Assembly: GCF_000376945.1 (NCBI RefSeq)
Contig: NZ_AQXU01000020.1
Location: 1-64,000, forward strand
Reading direction: 5' to 3'
Source of the DNA: Leeia oryzae DSM 17879
Lineage (GTDB): Bacteria > Pseudomonadota > Gammaproteobacteria > Burkholderiales > Leeiaceae
DNA: 64,000 nucleotides
The notes under the pieces were generated by a model. The model saw only the letters and a program-made list of their open reading frames with translations, was not told the DNA's origin and searched no databases. Each line of letters opens with the position of its first letter. The first letter of the stretch is position 1. Below, in pieces: positions 48,003-55,717 of the stretch. The translations under genes were made by a program, and so were the position numbers.

Positions 48003-49601
48003 TTACATCCGCAGATACACCCGCTCGCCTTTAAAATAGGTGGCGTTTACCTTGATACTGCCTAGCTGGTGCAGGTCCGCATGAAATGGATTCTGGTCTG
48101 TAATCAGAAAGGTTGCATCCTTGCCCACGGCAAGCGACCCCGCAAACCCATCAAAGCGCAGCGCATACGCGGCATTATGTGTATGTGCTTCCATCATCGA
48201 CTGCAAATCCAGAATTTCAGCGGCATTCCAGGGATCATCATTGGCATCTAGCTGACGTGTTGTCGCACATTGCATGATGGCAAAGGGATTCATAGTCGTA
48301 ATGGGCCAGTCCGAACCACCGGCCAATAATGCACCTGCATTCTTCAAACTTCGGAGCGGATAGCTCTTCTCTGCCCGTTCCGCACCCAATAGACTAGCAT
48401 AGAATGCTTTCTGCTCTGGTGGAGCGGCACACCACAATCCCTGCACACTGGCTATCGCACCCAACTCACGGAAGCGAGGCTTGTCCTGATCAGCAACAAG
48501 CTGCAAATGTGCTAGCTGAATGCGTCTTTCCCGTTTGGGATTACGATGCTTGGCATACTCTATCGCATTAAGCGCCATATGCGCCGCACGGTCACCCAAT
48601 GTATGAAAGTGCAGATCAAATCCTGCATTATCAGCCAGCTCACAAACTTCATTCAGCTCAGCTTGTGACCAGTGGGGCTCGCCAGCATCGGTTAGCCCGG
48701 CATATGGAGCCAATAGACTGGCAGTTCTAGATTCCGTCACACCGTCAATGAAAACTTTTACGGTATGCACCTTGAGCAGTTCCCCTTCATACTGGGTTTT
48801 CCATCTTGAAAACTCGGCAATCTGCTCAGCCAGATTTCTATGGTTGACCGCCAGCAAGCCTGCGCTGACATAGGTCTTCAATTCGCCATCTATTTCTGCT
48901 TGATGATAGGCTTTGAGCATGTTCAAGTCGACACGTGCTTCAAACCAGCCAGTTACACCAATTTCATGCCCCATGCTGGTCGCCTGCCTGATAGCCGCGG
49001 GGAAACGTGCCGGGCTCATTTGTTTTAGCTGGGGGAAAATTTTGTAAAGCCCTGCTTCATGAACAACACCAGTGGGTTCACCGCTTGCATCACGTTCATA
49101 TACCCCGCCAGCAGGCGCTTCTGTGCTGCGCGAAATTCCCGCCTTTTCGAGCCCTTTTGAATTCAGTGCTGCACTGTGTACATCAAAGTTAACGACCAGC
49201 AAAGGTTGGTCAGGAACCAACTGATCGAGCAACTCTCTGGTTGGATAAGCACCAAACAATGGCAGGTTTGCCCCAGAAACAAATACCCATTCCCCGGCTT
49301 CAGTATTAGCGGCAACTTCGCGAATTCCGTCACAAATTTCTGTCACAGACTGTCGGCTTGACATGTCACCCGGTCCAACCCACAACTGCCCATCAAGTGC
49401 ATGTGCATGGGCATCCGTAAAGCCAGGCAAAACAAATGCACACTTCAGATCCACCTTCTGGTAACTATCATCAGAAAAAATATCTGAATGCTCAAAACCA
49501 ATAAAACTGATGCGACCATTTTCAACTGCAAATGCCTCAGCATATGGCAAAGCAGGATTTGCAGTATAAACATGTGCATTAAAATATAAGGTTTTATTCA
49601 T
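48003..49601 (-). CDS. YtcJ-like metal-dependent amidohydrolase
   Basis: The 532-residue protein (ATG 49601) has the amidohydrolase metal motif FTDAHAHALDGQLW. A conserved lysine lies in VKVFIDGVTESRTASLL, and histidines in HFHTLGDRAAHMAL and IQLAHLQLVAD. The C-terminal aspartate is in GSDWPITTMNPFAI. YtcJ-type enzymes hydrolyse exocyclic amides or cyclic amides of largely unknown identity; the substrate here is not known. No signal peptide is visible, so it is cytoplasmic. It follows a polyamine-type binding protein gene, with a terminator between them, and is ended by the hairpin at 47894-47921. Confidence 0.82.
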   Translation of the reverse strand: MNKTLYFNAHVYTANPALPYAEAFAVENGRISFIGFEHSDIFSDDSYQKVDLKCAFVLPGFTDAHAHALDGQLWVGPGDMSSRQSVTEICDGIREVAANTEAGEWVFVSGANLPLFGAYPTRELLDQLVPDQPLLVVNFDVHSAALNSKGLEKAGISRSTEAPAGGVYERDASGEPTGVVHEAGLYKIFPQLKQMSPARFPAAIRQATSMGHEIGVTGWFEARVDLNMLKAYHQAEIDGELKTYVSAGLLAVNHRNLAEQIAEFSRWKTQYEGELLKVHTVKVFIDGVTESRTASLLAPYAGLTDAGEPHWSQAELNEVCELADNAGFDLHFHTLGDRAAHMALNAIEYAKHRNPKRERRIQLAHLQLVADQDKPRFRELGAIASVQGLWCAAPPEQKAFYASLLGAERAEKSYPLRSLKNAGALLAGGSDWPITTMNPFAIMQCATTRQLDANDDPWNAAEILDLQSMMEAHTHNAAYALRFDGFAGSLAVGKDATFLITDQNPFHADLHQLGSIKVNATYFKGERVYLRM

Positions 49602-49612
49602 CAGGAGATACC

Positions 49613-49651
49613 TAAAAAAACGTCTGACCATCGAAGCCCATGATCAGACGT
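49613..49651 (-). terminator. Rho-independent terminator after the polyamine-type binding protein
   Basis: ACGTCTGA (49620-49627) and TCAGACGT (49644-49651) form an 8-bp stem, followed on the minus strand by a run of T (49620-49614). It lies 14 bases past the stop of the binding protein gene and overlaps the leader of the amidohydrolase gene. Confidence 0.85.
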
Positions 49652-49664
49652 AAGAGCAGAGAGA

Positions 49665-50747
49665 TTACTTGCTGGTTTTAAAAGCGTTAAATGCACTCAT
49701 CAACTTGCGTTGACGATTCGGTTCTAAAGTTTTGGTTAGCGAGAACCGACTAATCTCATCATTGGATGGAAAAACCGATGGATTCTTCTGTATTCTTGGC
49801 AAAACCAAACTTTTGGCAGCAAGATTGGCCGTGGAGTAATAGCGGAAATTGGTAAGTTTGGCAATCACATCAGGGCGCAAGATGAAATTGATAAATTTCA
49901 ATGCATTAGATGGATGTTTGGCATCGCGTGGAATTGCCATCAAATCAATGGTAAAAGGAATTTTACCTTTGGGATAAAAAAATGAAATCTTGACATTATT
50001 TTTAGCGGCCTGAGCAAAATCATTAGCACCATTCGTTGAACCTGAATAATCCATGGCCAGACAGAACTCGCCACTTGAAAGTTCATTCAGTGGAATACCA
50101 ACAAACTTCCTGACATAAGGACGTACTTTTTTCATCATTTCCGTGGCTTTGTCAATATCTGCATCTGTAGCACTACTAAGGTCTTTGCCCATATATGACA
50201 GTGCAAATCCGTATACTTCACTGGCACTATCAAAGAACGAAATACCACAAGATGACAGTTTGCCTGCATACTTCGGATCAAATATCAGATCCAGTGGATT
50301 GCTTGGCATATCATTACCAAGTATTTTCTTCACTTTTTCAGGGTTATAAGAAATTAATGATGTTCCCTGTGCATAGGGCACAGTATATTCATTACCCGGA
50401 TCCATACTTGAAAGAAGTGTCATGATCTTTGGATCAAGATTTTTCAAATTGGGTAATTGTGTTTTATCAAGCTTGTAATAGACATTTGCCTGAATTTGTT
50501 TCTGAACAAAGGCTGCAGCAGGAAATACCACATCATACCCGCTATGCCCGGTCAGAATCTTCGCTTGAAATGATTCGTTGCTATCGAACTGATCCCATTT
50601 CACTTTGATACCGGTTTCTTTGGTAAATTGCTCCAAGGTCCCAGGCGCAAAGTAATCCTGCCAGTTAAATACGTTTAACACCGGTTCCTCGGCAGCAAAT
50701 ACGGAGCCAGAAACCAGCATTGTCAGTGTTAGGAATAGCTTTTTCAT
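49665..50747 (-). CDS. Polyamine-type (PotD/PotF) periplasmic binding protein
   Basis: From ATG 50747 the protein has 360 residues and a clear signal peptide (KKLFLTLTMLVSGSVFA). The mature start LNVFNWQDYFAPGTLEQFTKETGI is close to PotF. SFQAKILTGHSGYDVVFP and VPYAQGTSLISYNPEK follow, with CLAMDYSGSTNGAND and IDLMAIPRDAKHP. Such proteins bind putrescine, spermidine or related amines and feed a PotGHI-type permease. No permease lies here. The DNA is visibly richer in A and T than neighbouring genes, which may mean recent transfer. The start ATG follows the porin by about 100 bases, including a hairpin. Confidence 0.85.
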   Translation of the reverse strand: MKKLFLTLTMLVSGSVFAAEEPVLNVFNWQDYFAPGTLEQFTKETGIKVKWDQFDSNESFQAKILTGHSGYDVVFPAAAFVQKQIQANVYYKLDKTQLPNLKNLDPKIMTLLSSMDPGNEYTVPYAQGTSLISYNPEKVKKILGNDMPSNPLDLIFDPKYAGKLSSCGISFFDSASEVYGFALSYMGKDLSSATDADIDKATEMMKKVRPYVRKFVGIPLNELSSGEFCLAMDYSGSTNGANDFAQAAKNNVKISFFYPKGKIPFTIDLMAIPRDAKHPSNALKFINFILRPDVIAKLTNFRYYSTANLAAKSLVLPRIQKNPSVFPSNDEISRFSLTKTLEPNRQRKLMSAFNAFKTSK

Positions 50748-50799
50748 GATGAAATTCTCTCTAGTATCAAAAGTTAATTGATCTGTCCTAAGCCTTGCA

Positions 50800-50833
50800 A
50801 AGTGACTGGCACTCAACGGTATGCCAGTCACTT
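50800..50833. terminator. Hairpin between porin and binding protein genes
   Basis: AAGTGACTGGCA (50800-50811) and TGCCAGTCACTT (50822-50833) form a perfect 12-bp stem with a 10-base loop just after the porin stop. No T-run follows on the minus strand, so it may reduce rather than stop read-through. Confidence 0.55.
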
Positions 50834-50849
50834 GAACCGTATTTGCGAA

Positions 50850-51884
50850 TTAGAAGAAATGTGCCAAACCGATAGTTAGCAAGTTTGAGCGCGTTGCACC
50901 GACAGAGTTTTCTTTACTAGAAATATATTCAGCATAGGCCAATGTCCGCTTACTTAATTCATAGCGGCCATATACACCATATAATTTATTCTTTAGCCCA
51001 TCTGTAAAACCAACATTCGTGGCACGGCCAACTTCCCCACCAATTGTCCATTTACCCATCGGATAATTGACATACATTGTGGTTTCTTTTTTGGCCGGGC
51101 CGGCATCAGATTTGGTGTGCTCATACTCAAGAGCCAATTCCAGACCATTGATAAAACGGTAGGCACCCGTCAGGTTGTACTGATGCAACTTCCCTGTGGT
51201 ACTTTCAAAGGCACCCATTGGAGAAGCATAACCATCCTGGACGGCATATGCAGCACCAACATCCCAGCTGTCGGTATTGTAATCAGCACGAATTGACACA
51301 CCGTTCTTGGCTGCGGTACTAGAGGTTTTGTTTTCGCCAAGATTAAGGCGAATAGATGCATCCAGATTACCAATTGTCGGCATGTCATAGCGTACGACAT
51401 TATTATTGTCTTTATATATTGGGTTAGTCACACTCCCAAAATACTCACCACCATTGACCATAAACCAGTTATGTTTACCATCACCATAGTTATCCATACC
51501 ATGGCCGAAACGGATCTGGCCAAAATTGCCTTTCAAACCAATAAAAGACTCTAAGCTACCCAGCTTACCGCCATTATTGATTGCACCAAACTTGCCAAAT
51601 TCATCACTGCCCGTACCATCCAAGCTTGAACGTGTCGCAACAGACCACACGGTTGCAAGACCATTGCCCAAATCCTCTGTCCCTGCAAAAGTCAAATCTA
51701 CACGCCCATCTAGCTGATTTTGCGATGCACTTGAATCCTGGCCCAAATAAAAAGTACTATTCCCATGTCCAACATGCTGAAAACTGCTTCTCACCATGCC
51801 AGATATCGTAACGTTTCCACTATCTGCCATGGCAGCATGACTACAAGCTGCTACAACTAATGCATAAATCATTTTTTGTTTCAT
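50850..51884 (-). CDS. Outer-membrane porin (Neisseria/Burkholderia type)
   Basis: The 344-residue protein has a signal peptide (KMIYALVVAACSHAAMA). The 16-stranded porin pattern of alternating residues follows: NVTISGMVRSSFQHVG at the start, VDLTFAGTEDLGNGLATVW, and SFIGLKGNFGQIRFGHGMDN. The C-terminal phenylalanine (GLAHFF) is the usual outer-membrane sorting signal. GGAGAGAGAC lies directly before the ATG. Such trimers give general or anion-selective entry for small solutes. Its place upstream of a binding protein and an amidohydrolase suggests a role in uptake of their substrate. Confidence 0.9.
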   Translation of the reverse strand: MKQKMIYALVVAACSHAAMADSGNVTISGMVRSSFQHVGHGNSTFYLGQDSSASQNQLDGRVDLTFAGTEDLGNGLATVWSVATRSSLDGTGSDEFGKFGAINNGGKLGSLESFIGLKGNFGQIRFGHGMDNYGDGKHNWFMVNGGEYFGSVTNPIYKDNNNVVRYDMPTIGNLDASIRLNLGENKTSSTAAKNGVSIRADYNTDSWDVGAAYAVQDGYASPMGAFESTTGKLHQYNLTGAYRFINGLELALEYEHTKSDAGPAKKETTMYVNYPMGKWTIGGEVGRATNVGFTDGLKNKLYGVYGRYELSKRTLAYAEYISSKENSVGATRSNLLTIGLAHFF

Positions 51885-52394
51885 GTCTCTCTCCTGATAT
51901 GACGATTCAGCACGTAAGTAACGGTTTGCTAACCGCGGTATGTCTACTTTGCTGTCTTAAGCTTATATAAGTGACTGCACCCCAGTCTTGTACAAAACGT
52001 GCAAAGCTAAGCGCCAAATCTTATGAGAAGAAGAATGCGATATTGACTACCAAATTGGTTTGCTAAAGATGAATTGATACTTTAGGAAATTCTGAACCTC
52101 AAAATATACAAATTCGTATGATTTTTCGAAGGTTGGCGACAGCTGTAGATGCGTAGAGAAACTGCCTACAAATTGGTTTGAGATCAGCAGGATGATGGAG
52201 TTGGCGGCAGAGGTTATGACCTCCTATGTCCGTAATTCTCAGCCCAAGAACATGGGCTATAAACTTGAGTTTATTGAGGTCTTGCGTATGGTTCTGGAGG
52301 AGAAATTCCGTCACCCTACGGTCATCCGTAGTACACACAAAGAGTATCAAAAGAGATAAAAACGGGACAAATAATTGATTTAAATGGATTTTAT
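51885..52394. other. Region between the porin and tRNA-Thr
   Basis: About 510 bases with the porin promoter on the left and no recognisable gene. A frame on the plus strand at 52195-52359 could encode 55 residues (AAEVMTSYVRNSQPKN and EKFRHPTVIRSTHKEY) but has no ribosome site and I do not recognise it. The minus-strand frame here runs through the tRNA and is not a gene. The DNA is AT-rich. Confidence 0.4.
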
Positions 52395-52470
52395 TGGTGC
52401 CGGTAAGAGGAGTCGAACCTCCGACCTTCGCATTACGAATGCGCTGCTCTACCAACTGAGCTATACCGGC
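52395..52470 (-). tRNA. tRNA-Thr (CGU)
   Basis: On the minus strand the 76-base sequence starts GCCGGTA and ends TACCGGC-A-CCA, giving a perfect 7-bp acceptor stem. The D loop has AGCTCAGTTGGTAGAGC and the T arm GGAGGTTCGACTCCT. The anticodon loop TTCGTAA gives CGT, which reads ACG threonine codons. CCA is encoded. It stands alone, facing the aromatic/uptake region on its 3' side. Confidence 0.95.
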
Positions 52471-52714
52471 ATCCACGGCAGATTGAACATCCGCGCGAAG
52501 AATGCGAATTCTACCAGTGATTTTCTGGCTTGCAAACCACCTGCATACCCATTTACCCGAGTCAAAAGCGCAACATATTGCTCTGCACAATAAAAATTGG
52601 TCAAATGGTCGAGCCTTGTCGTTTTTCAGCGTAAAATAGCGGGGATGTAACCCCTCCCCGCCGGGTTGCCACAAGGCGCCTGGTCACTTTGTGATTAGAT
52701 AAGGTGATTTACAA

Positions 52715-54235
52715 ATGACTGATATCCGTCAGCAGGATTTTATCGACAGCATTGCCGATAGCCTGCAATTCATTTCTTACTACCATCCCGTAGATTACAT
52801 TCAGGCACTGGCCAAAGCTTACGAAAAAGAACAAAGCCCTGCCGCCAAAGATGCCATTGCCCAGATTCTGACCAATAGCCGCATGTGTGCAGAAGGCCAT
52901 CGTCCTATCTGTCAGGATACCGGTATCGTCTGTGCATTTGTCAAAGTCGGGATGAATGTACGTTTCCCGGATGCCACCATGGGCATTCAGGAAATGGTGA
53001 ATGAAGGGGTACGCAAAGCGTACAACCATCCGGATAACAAGTTGCGTGCGTCAGTTCTATCTGACCCTGCCGGTGCGCGTAAAAACACCAAAGACAACGC
53101 GCCTGCCGTAGTACATTTTGAGCTGGTGCCCGGTGATACCGTAGATGTCCGCATTGCGGCCAAAGGCGGTGGCTCTGAGAACAAATCCAAGTTTGCCATG
53201 CTGAACCCGTCTGATTCGATTGTTGACTGGGTACTGAAAACCGTACCGCAGATGGGTGCCGGCTGGTGTCCGCCAGGCATGCTGGGGATCGGTATTGGCG
53301 GCACGGCAGAAAAAGCCATGCTGCTGGCCAAAGAATCCCTGATGGAACACATCGACATTCAGGAACTGATCGCACGTGGCCCGCAAAACCGTGTAGAAGA
53401 GTTGCGTATCGAGTTGTTCGAAAAAGTCAACGCGCTAGGTATTGGCGCACAGGGTCTGGGTGGTCTGGCGACCGTGCTGGACGTGAAGATTCTGGATTAC
53501 CCGACCCACGCTGCCAGCCTGCCGATCGCCATGATCCCGAACTGTGCCGCAACCCGCCATACCCACTTTACGCTGGATGGTTCTGGCCCGGCCGTACTGA
53601 CACCACCATCTCTGGACGACTGGCCAGACGTATCCTGGACACCGTCTGCCAGCGCCAAACGGGTGGATCTGAACACCGTAACGCCAGCCGAAGTGGCCAG
53701 CTGGCAGCCAGGCGATACCCTGTTGCTGAACGGCAAGCTACTGACAGGCCGCGATGCAGCCCACAAGCGCATGGTGGATATGCTGAACAAAGGCGAAAAA
53801 CTACCCGTCGATTTCACCAACCGCTTTATCTACTACGTTGGCCCGGTTGACCCGGTACGTGACGAAGTGGTTGGCCCGGCTGGCCCGACGACTGCAACCC
53901 GCATGGACAAGTTTACCCGCCAGATGCTGGAACAGACCGGCCTGCTGGGCATGGTTGGCAAAGCAGAGCGTGGTCCGGTAGCCATTGATGCCATCCGTGA
54001 CAACAAAGCAGTTTATCTGATGGCTGTGGGTGGTGCTGCGTATCTGGTCTCCAAAGCCATTAAAGGCAGCAAGGTTGTGGCCTTTGGCGATCTGGGCATG
54101 GAAGCCATTTACGAATTTGATGTCGTAGACATGCCGGTAACGGTTGCTGTCGATAGTCTGGGTACATCAGTACACCAAACCGGCCCTGCAGAATGGCAGG
54201 CCAAGATCGGCAAGATTCCGGTCAAAACCAGCTAA
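52715..54235 (+). CDS. fumA: Class I fumarate hydratase
   Basis: This iron-sulfur fumarase interconverts fumarate and malate in the citric acid cycle. The 506 residues match class I one-subunit enzymes. AEGHRPICQDTGIVCAFVKVG near residue 60 holds a cluster cysteine. GAGWCPPGMLGIGIGGTAEKA holds another, and CAATRHTHFTLDG a third. The C-terminal half has GPVDPVRDEVVGPAGPTTATRMD. Oxaloacetate and pyruvate from the lig pathway enter the same cycle. The upstream DNA has a GCGGGGA/TCCCCGC hairpin at 52639-52661. Confidence 0.93.
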   Translation: MTDIRQQDFIDSIADSLQFISYYHPVDYIQALAKAYEKEQSPAAKDAIAQILTNSRMCAEGHRPICQDTGIVCAFVKVGMNVRFPDATMGIQEMVNEGVRKAYNHPDNKLRASVLSDPAGARKNTKDNAPAVVHFELVPGDTVDVRIAAKGGGSENKSKFAMLNPSDSIVDWVLKTVPQMGAGWCPPGMLGIGIGGTAEKAMLLAKESLMEHIDIQELIARGPQNRVEELRIELFEKVNALGIGAQGLGGLATVLDVKILDYPTHAASLPIAMIPNCAATRHTHFTLDGSGPAVLTPPSLDDWPDVSWTPSASAKRVDLNTVTPAEVASWQPGDTLLLNGKLLTGRDAAHKRMVDMLNKGEKLPVDFTNRFIYYVGPVDPVRDEVVGPAGPTTATRMDKFTRQMLEQTGLLGMVGKAERGPVAIDAIRDNKAVYLMAVGGAAYLVSKAIKGSKVVAFGDLGMEAIYEFDVVDMPVTVAVDSLGTSVHQTGPAEWQAKIGKIPVKTS

Positions 54236-54271
54236 CTAGTCGTATCAAAATCCTGACTCATTGACAGGATG

Positions 54272-54324
54272 CAGGCCGGTGTAATGCAGGGGTCTATTCA
54301 CACCCTGGCATTAGCGCCGGCCTG
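54272..54324 (+). terminator. Terminator after fumarase
   Basis: CAGGCCGG (54272-54279) pairs with CCGGCCTG (54317-54324). TAATGC/GCATTA continues the stem inside, with a nested loop, and ATTCTTT follows. It is the strongest hairpin on this side of the window. Confidence 0.7.
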
Positions 54325-54466
54325 ATTCTTTGTGGCCGATTCGACCGTCATGCCTGCGGCTCGTCGCGCACCAAGTCTGCCATGCCTTGTTGTGGTATGG
54401 CATCAATGTTTTTTGCAGGAATTGCAATCAAAGTCTAAGATTCAAAGTAATACTTCAGGGGTGCAT

Positions 54467-55519
54467 ATGCGGGTTGTCATAGTCGATGATACAAACATCA
54501 ATCTGGTATTGATGTCACATTTGGTGAAGAAACTGGATGATGTAGAAGCCATCACGTTTCAGAGCGCTTCAGAAGCGCTGACTTGGTGTGCTGGTAACGT
54601 CTATGACCTTCTCATTCTTGATTACATGATGCCAGAGCTGAACGGGCTGGATTTCATGTCACGGTTGCTTGCCAGTGCACCTCCTGACACCGCAGCGCCA
54701 CCCATTCTGATGGTCACCGCCAGCCACGATATTGAAATCCGCCATCAGGCGCTGGAGTCTGGTGCAACAGACTTTCTGACCAAGCCGATCGACAAAGTCG
54801 AATTCCTGGCCAGAACCCGCAATATGCTGCAGCTACGCAAAGCCAATGTCACGCTGCAGAATCAGGCCTCTTGGCTCACCGAAGAGGTAAAAAAAGCCAC
54901 GGCAGCCATTCTTGCCCGGGAACAGGAAACCATCTGGCTGCTGTGTAAGGCATCAGAATACCGTGACCCGGAAACCGGTGCCCACATTCTGCGCATGGCG
55001 CACTACTCCCGTCTGATTGCCAAGATCATGGGCTTGCCGGAAGAAGAGCAAGAGCTGATCTTCAAAGCAGCACCCATGCATGATATTGGCAAGGTGGCCA
55101 CGCCCGATAACATTCTCCTGAAGCCAGGCAGGCTGACAGATGAAGAAATGGCCATCATGAAACAGCACGCAGAAGTCGGTTACCAGATTCTGTCGCAAAG
55201 CAATGCACCACTACTGAAGGTAGGCGCTGAAATTGCCCGCAATCATCACGAAAGATTTGATGGCCAAGGGTACCCCCACCAGTTGCGGGGCAAAGATATC
55301 CCGCTGGTTGGACGTATTGTCGCCGTGGCCGATGTCTTTGATGCCCTGACCAGTGAACGGCCCTACAAAAAGGCCTGGTCACTGGAAGATGCCAGACAGC
55401 ATTTGCTTAACAACAGCGGCACACATTTTGACCCGGACTGTGTTAACGCCTTTTTGAGTGACTGGAGCGAGATTACTCGTATCCGCAATGCATTCCAGGA
55501 CGAACCGTTGGCCGAGTGA
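54467..55519 (+). CDS. Response regulator with HD-GYP phosphodiesterase domain
   Basis: From ATG 54467 (AGGGGTG upstream) the protein has 350 residues. The receiver domain (1-125) has acidic D8/D9, the phosphorylated D52 (LILDYMMPELNG) and K in TDFLTKPID. The HD-GYP domain (about 150-345) has H205-D206 (MHDIGKVATPD), then HHERFDGQGYP with G268-Y269-P270, and DVFDALTSERPYKKAW. Such proteins hydrolyse c-di-GMP, to GMP or pGpG. A longer upstream frame from 54332 has no support. It precedes a large hybrid kinase by about 200 bases and may be its partner. Confidence 0.88.
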   Translation: MRVVIVDDTNINLVLMSHLVKKLDDVEAITFQSASEALTWCAGNVYDLLILDYMMPELNGLDFMSRLLASAPPDTAAPPILMVTASHDIEIRHQALESGATDFLTKPIDKVEFLARTRNMLQLRKANVTLQNQASWLTEEVKKATAAILAREQETIWLLCKASEYRDPETGAHILRMAHYSRLIAKIMGLPEEEQELIFKAAPMHDIGKVATPDNILLKPGRLTDEEMAIMKQHAEVGYQILSQSNAPLLKVGAEIARNHHERFDGQGYPHQLRGKDIPLVGRIVAVADVFDALTSERPYKKAWSLEDARQHLLNNSGTHFDPDCVNAFLSDWSEITRIRNAFQDEPLAE

Positions 55520-55717
55520 TCAGCAGCCCCATTACCATCTATGTTGATAGGTATTGCCATGTTGGTGAAGCAAAAGGTATAGACTGCGCACACTATTTCA
55601 AGGATGCCGCAAACAATGCGCGTGGTAATGGCAGGCAAAAAGCTGGCCACATAAAACAGGTTATACGTCAGACAACAAGCACTTGAGCACTTTCTCCGGG
55701 ATTAAACTGGCCCTTTT

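Noticed and set aside
52099..52674. 191-codon minus-strand frame
   Set aside because: It passes straight through tRNA-Thr and part of the fumarase leader, so it is not a gene.
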